In this document: in pieces, positions 60,970 to 64,000 of the stretch | Position numbering within the stretch: the stretch's first letter is position 1 | Layout of the letters: the number at the start of each line of letters is the position of its first letter | Origin: Paenibacillus_AB hodogayensis | GTDB lineage: Bacteria; Bacillota; Bacilli; Paenibacillales; NBRC-103111 | Direction of reading: 5' to 3' | DNA: 64,000 nucleotides | Assembly (NCBI RefSeq): GCF_039536325.1 | Contig: NZ_BAAAYO010000010.1 | Coordinates: forward strand, 1,116,001-1,180,000 | Notes under the pieces: generated by a model | The model's database searches: none | What the model was told of the DNA's origin: nothing | Seen by the model: the letters and a program-made list of their open reading frames with translations, nothing else | Translations under genes and position numbers: made by a program

Positions 60970-62385
60970 TCAAGAACCGGCACTTCCCCCCGGCGGAATT
61001 TCCCGCTTTCGTCTGGCAGTGGAAAAGCTCGGCAGATTGACCTTAACGGTCGTTCCTTTCCCCGGCTCGCTTTCCAGCTTGACGATTCCGCTGTGCAAGG
61101 TCACGATCCTCTTGACGATTGCCAGTCCGAGCCCGCTGCCCTGCTGACGGTTCGTGTGCGACCGGTCCGCCTTGAAAAAGCGATCGAACACGTTGCCCCG
61201 ATCGGCCGCGGAAATACCGATTCCGGTGTCGGCGACGGCCACCTCGATCCGGTCCGTCGTCTGGCGGATGGAGACGGCAATACGTCCCCCCTCCGGCGTA
61301 AATTTGATGCTATTGCCGATCAGATTAATCCAAACTTGGCTCATCTGATCCTCATCCGCGCATATTTTGATTTGCGGCAAATCCAGTTCCAGCTCGATCG
61401 ATTTGCCCGACCATTGCGGCTCGCAAGCGACGACGGCCCTGCGAATCTGCTCGTCGAGGTCATAGGTGCGCGGCTCGAACGGATGACGGTCGGATTCGAG
61501 AGATGCGAGCTTCAGCAGATTTTCGCTCATCCGCGACAGCCGCTCGCTCTCCGCCTGAATAATGTCCAGATACCGGCTGCGGTCCTCCTCCTTCAGTGCC
61601 TTGTGACGAAGCGCTTTGGAAAAACCGGATATCGACGTAAGCGGCGTCTGAATTTCGTGCGACACATTCGAGACGAAGTCGCTGCGCATCTGTTCGAGCT
61701 GTTTGATATCGCGGGTCATATCGCTGAAGCTTTGCGCCAGCTCGCCGATCTCGTCCCGCCGTTTGTGCCAGCCGAAATCGATGTCGAAATCACCCTTGGC
61801 GATGCGTCGAGTGGCGTCCTTCATGACTCGCAGCGGCTTCACGATATAGCGCGCGGCGATAAGCGTAAAGAGACTGCCCAGTATAAGAGCGATCACAAGC
61901 GATAGCAGCACGATCCACATGACCAGCCGTCCCTCCACGCGAACGGAAGGCTTGATCAGCAATGCGTAACGGTGCGAATCAATGTTGAACGGAACGCCGG
62001 TAATGATGCTCGTCCCTTCGTTTCGGCGGCTCCGGTACGTTTCGCCGGCCAATACGGAGGAAATAACCGAATCGGATACTACGATACTGACTTCACCCGC
62101 TGCAGGATAGCTTCTCAGCGTTCCGCCGGCGTCGGCGAGCTTGAAGTCGTAATTGAGGCGAGAGTCCATGGTTTGGAAATACGGTTCGGCCCCATCGACA
62201 CCATACTGGCCGTAAAGCTGGATGAGCTTAGCACCGAATGCTTCCGAGGAACGATGATTGCTGGCGATGTATTGGTCCGTAAACAGGGCCATCACGCCGA
62301 GCGTCAGGAAAAACGAGCCGATCTGTCCAAGGATAAAGGCCCCCAAAAACGTGAGCACGACGCGGACGTACAGCGTCTTGATCAT
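60970..62385 (-). CDS. Two-component sensor histidine kinase
   Basis: 471 residues. Two membrane helices (about 8-30 and 160-182) flank an extracellular domain of about 130 residues, then HAMP (FDIDFGWHKRRDEIGELAQ), HisKA with FVSNVSHEIQTPLTSISGFS (phospho-His about residue 251), and HATPase with NLIGNSIKF, DTGIGIS and GSGLGLAIVKRI. The start ATG overlaps the response-regulator stop as ATGA. It probably controls the adjacent RND operon (inference). Signal unknown. Confidence 0.95.
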   Translation of the reverse strand: MIKTLYVRVVLTFLGAFILGQIGSFFLTLGVMALFTDQYIASNHRSSEAFGAKLIQLYGQYGVDGAEPYFQTMDSRLNYDFKLADAGGTLRSYPAAGEVSIVVSDSVISSVLAGETYRSRRNEGTSIITGVPFNIDSHRYALLIKPSVRVEGRLVMWIVLLSLVIALILGSLFTLIAARYIVKPLRVMKDATRRIAKGDFDIDFGWHKRRDEIGELAQSFSDMTRDIKQLEQMRSDFVSNVSHEIQTPLTSISGFSKALRHKALKEEDRSRYLDIIQAESERLSRMSENLLKLASLESDRHPFEPRTYDLDEQIRRAVVACEPQWSGKSIELELDLPQIKICADEDQMSQVWINLIGNSIKFTPEGGRIAVSIRQTTDRIEVAVADTGIGISAADRGNVFDRFFKADRSHTNRQQGSGLGLAIVKRIVTLHSGIVKLESEPGKGTTVKVNLPSFSTARRKREIPPGGSAGS

Positions 62386-63059
62386 TCCTTCACCTCGAGT
62401 TTGTAACCGAGCCCGCGAATCGTAATGATCGCAAGACCGGACAACTCCTCCGGAAACCGTTCGCGCAGCCGTTTGATATGAACGTCTACCGTCCGTTCGT
62501 CGCCATCGTAGTCGCCTCCCCAAATTTGCTCGATCAGCTGGTTCCTCGTAAAAATTTGGCCGGGATGGCTGGCCAGCCGGAACAGCAGCTCGAATTCCTT
62601 TAGCGGGAGCGTGACCCGTTCATTGCCGCGGTACACTTCGTGCGACTGGCGGTTCAGTTCCACGTAGCCGATATGCACCTTATGCGAGGCTTGAATCCTG
62701 TACCGCTTGAGCAGCGCCTTAACGCGGACGATCAGCTCCGGAGGATCGAACGGCTTCACGAGATAATCGTCGGTGCCCAGTTGGAAGCCTTTGACTTTAT
62801 GCTTCGTTTCCCCTTTGGCCGTCAGCATGAGCAGCGGCACGTCCGGATAATCGGCCGTCAGCCGCTGGCACAATTCCCAGCCGTCCATCTCCGGCATCAT
62901 AATATCGAGTACGATCAGATCGGCGCGCCCTTTTTGCATCAGGTCCAGCGCCTCCACCCCATGATTGGCTTCGGCCACCTCGAAGCCTTCCTCGCGCAAA
63001 TAAAAACGGACGAGTTCGCGGATATACGGGTCGTCGTCCACGATCATCACTTTCGCCAT
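62382..63059 (-). CDS. OmpR/PhoB-type response regulator
   Basis: 225 residues. Receiver domain with MIVDDDPYIRELV (acidic pair), VLDIMMPEMDGWEL (phospho-Asp about residue 51) and ends LTAKGE...KPFDPPELIVRV. C-terminal winged helix with LPLKEFELLFRLASHPGQIF and YDGDERTVDVHIKRLRERF. It is coupled to the kinase by an ATGA overlap and starts 15 nt downstream of larC2. Candidate targets are the TTCA repeats at 60779-60831. Confidence 0.96.
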   Translation of the reverse strand: MAKVMIVDDDPYIRELVRFYLREEGFEVAEANHGVEALDLMQKGRADLIVLDIMMPEMDGWELCQRLTADYPDVPLLMLTAKGETKHKVKGFQLGTDDYLVKPFDPPELIVRVKALLKRYRIQASHKVHIGYVELNRQSHEVYRGNERVTLPLKEFELLFRLASHPGQIFTRNQLIEQIWGGDYDGDERTVDVHIKRLRERFPEELSGLAIITIRGLGYKLEVKE

Positions 63060-63074
63060 TCGATTCGCTTCCCT

Positions 63075-63551
63075 TCATTCCAAAGTGCGGTTGTCCGCAT
63101 AATTCCTGCGCACTTCCTCGTATACCCGCTTCAGCGGCACGCCGCTGCGTTTGGCCGCGGCTTCGCATTCCTTGAATTCCGGAGCCATCTGGACCAGTTC
63201 CCCCCGGTGAAAACCGAGCTTGACCGCGATCGGCCCCCATTCCGTCTCCACCTGCACGAATTGCCGGGCCAGACGGTGTACCTCCGCTCTCACATAACGC
63301 AGCCCGAGCGTCGTCGTCTCGGCGAAGACGATCGTCTCGATCTGCTCCAGCCGTTCCTCCGCCACAAGGACGTTGAGCATCATGCCCGGTCTGCCCTTTT
63401 TCATAATAATCGGAACCCAGTACACGTCGTTGGCGCCCGCCTCAAACAGACGGTCCATGACGTAGGAGCTGAATTCCGGATTCATATCGTCCAGATTGGC
63501 CTGCACCAGCACCATATGATCGTCGACATGCTCGGTTCGGTGATCGAACAT
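63075..63551 (-). CDS. larC2: LarC2, C-terminal half of nickel-insertion protein as a separate gene
   Basis: 158 residues. Matches the LarC C-terminal domain: VLVQANLDDMNPEFSSYVMD (metal/substrate region), FEAGANDVYWVPIIMKKGRP (the KKxRP nucleotide-binding loop), and TTTLGLRYVRAEVHRLARQF. Start ATG (MFDHRTEHVDDH) with GGGAG 7 nt upstream, so it is an independently translated gene. In Lactobacillus the two halves are joined by a programmed frameshift; here they are about 9 kb apart on opposite strands. It heads the transcript larC2, response regulator, kinase. A full-length LarC elsewhere cannot be excluded. Confidence 0.9.
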   Translation of the reverse strand: MFDHRTEHVDDHMVLVQANLDDMNPEFSSYVMDRLFEAGANDVYWVPIIMKKGRPGMMLNVLVAEERLEQIETIVFAETTTLGLRYVRAEVHRLARQFVQVETEWGPIAVKLGFHRGELVQMAPEFKECEAAAKRSGVPLKRVYEEVRRNYADNRTLE

Positions 63552-63720
63552 CGGCTTTCTCCCTTTCCTTTCATCTGCCTCTAATGGTATCAAATCGGCC
63601 CCTGCTCTGTAAAACGAAGGAAGCGGATATTTGCAGCCGTTTCGGAATAGCAAAATGCGGGAATGCGTATCCTAACCCCATATGAGAAGGACACGAATGG
63701 TGAAAGGAGGCTGGGCGGAT

Positions 63721-64000
63721 TTGAAAGGTGCAGGCGGATTAGGACGCAAAGCTGCCATGGCCTTATGCTGCATGCTGCTCTCAACGCTGCCGTTCGCAGC
63801 CGCGGGAGCGACGGCGGAACAGGCCCCGCAAGGACAGCCGGCCAAAGACATCAAAACCGAACTCACCGAACGCAAGCAGCTGTTTGACGAAGTGAGCGAG
63901 GTGACCGGCATTCCTTGGCATTATTTGGCGGCAATCGACCAGTACGAGCGGACGCTGACGATTGCCAACCCCAAGAAAAGGCCGCGGCGGGATGGGCTGA
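63721..64000 (+). CDS. Secreted protein N-terminus, probably LytH/YunA-like, C-terminus cut by window edge
   Basis: The first 93 codons are visible. Signal peptide with hydrophobic core MALCCMLLSTLPFAAAGATA (about residues 13-32), then EVSEVTGIPWHYLAAIDQYE, a segment seen in lysozyme-like N-terminal domains of LytH/YunA-type M23 peptidases. The M23 catalytic part would lie beyond the window, so the assignment is inferential; LytH neighbours lipA and yutD in Bacillus. Start TTG 63721 with AAAGGAGG 10 nt upstream; GTG 63700 in frame is an alternative. Confidence 0.6.
   Translation, partial: MKGAGGLGRKAAMALCCMLLSTLPFAAAGATAEQAPQGQPAKDIKTELTERKQLFDEVSEVTGIPWHYLAAIDQYERTLTIANPKKRPRRDGL

Noticed and set aside
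1..64000. CRISPR, insertion sequence, prophage, tRNA or rRNA
   Set aside because: No spaced direct-repeat arrays, transposase or integrase motifs, or tRNA/rRNA signatures were seen when reading both strands.

Overview
The window reads as chromosomal DNA of a spore-forming, GC-rich member of the Paenibacillaceae (Paenibacillus/Cohnella-like). Evidence: two alpha/beta-type small acid-soluble spore proteins, YlbJ, YfhP, YutD, YycC and LipA close to their Bacillus counterparts, an S-layer-anchored (SLH) exoprotein, many TTG/GTG starts behind strong AGGAGG sites, a T-box leader, and several regulators of types common in this family. I see no insertion sequence, prophage, CRISPR array, rRNA or tRNA gene. 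This assignment is inferred from gene content; I made no database comparison.

Layout. 1-3.1 kb: partial DegT-type aminotransferase divergent from an AraC regulator, then a TetR regulator divergent from a small membrane protein with a palindromic operator between them. 3.2-9.0 kb: a 1,938-residue secreted SLH protein with a 5'-nucleotidase module. 9.1-11.9 kb: an iron-siderophore lipoprotein under a perfect Fur box, with a Btr-like AraC/binding-protein fusion upstream. 12-17 kb: uppP and a BmrC/BmrD heterodimeric ABC exporter with a candidate translational attenuator. 17.2-26.5 kb: yfhP, two SASP genes, zinc-free L33 (rpmG), trpS with a Trp-specific T-box, a YcgR/YcgQ permease pair, an aldose epimerase and a PfkB kinase.

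26.6-34.1 kb: an apparent uncharacterised catabolic locus on the minus strand (two Gfo/Idh/MocA oxidoreductases, an enolase-superfamily enzyme, an SGNH hydrolase, a ceramidase-like hydrolase). It is divergent from a GntR regulator carrying a solute-binding-protein domain, and repeated GATGTAYA motifs lie between them. 34.2-50.5 kb: mostly housekeeping and signalling: two chemoreceptor-like proteins, an M3 peptidase, a diguanylate cyclase, truncated haemoglobin, ylbJ, nadK, a frameshifted lipoprotein pseudogene, an orphan membrane-fusion lipoprotein, yutD with a long low-complexity tail, and lipA.

50.7-64.0 kb: an FCD-type GntR regulator followed by larE-larB-larC1 (nickel-pincer cofactor synthesis). 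The C-terminal half of LarC (larC2) is a separate gene about 9 kb away on the other strand, directly upstream of an OmpR-type two-component system. Next to that system is an SwrC-like RND efflux operon (pump, adaptor lipoprotein, secreted protein) whose promoter carries four helically phased TTCA repeats. The window ends in the start of a secreted protein, probably LytH/YunA-like.

The main regulatory themes are one-component regulators next to their probable targets, two of them with binding-protein-like sensor domains inside the cytoplasm, and RNA-level control (T-box, candidate attenuator, structured leader).
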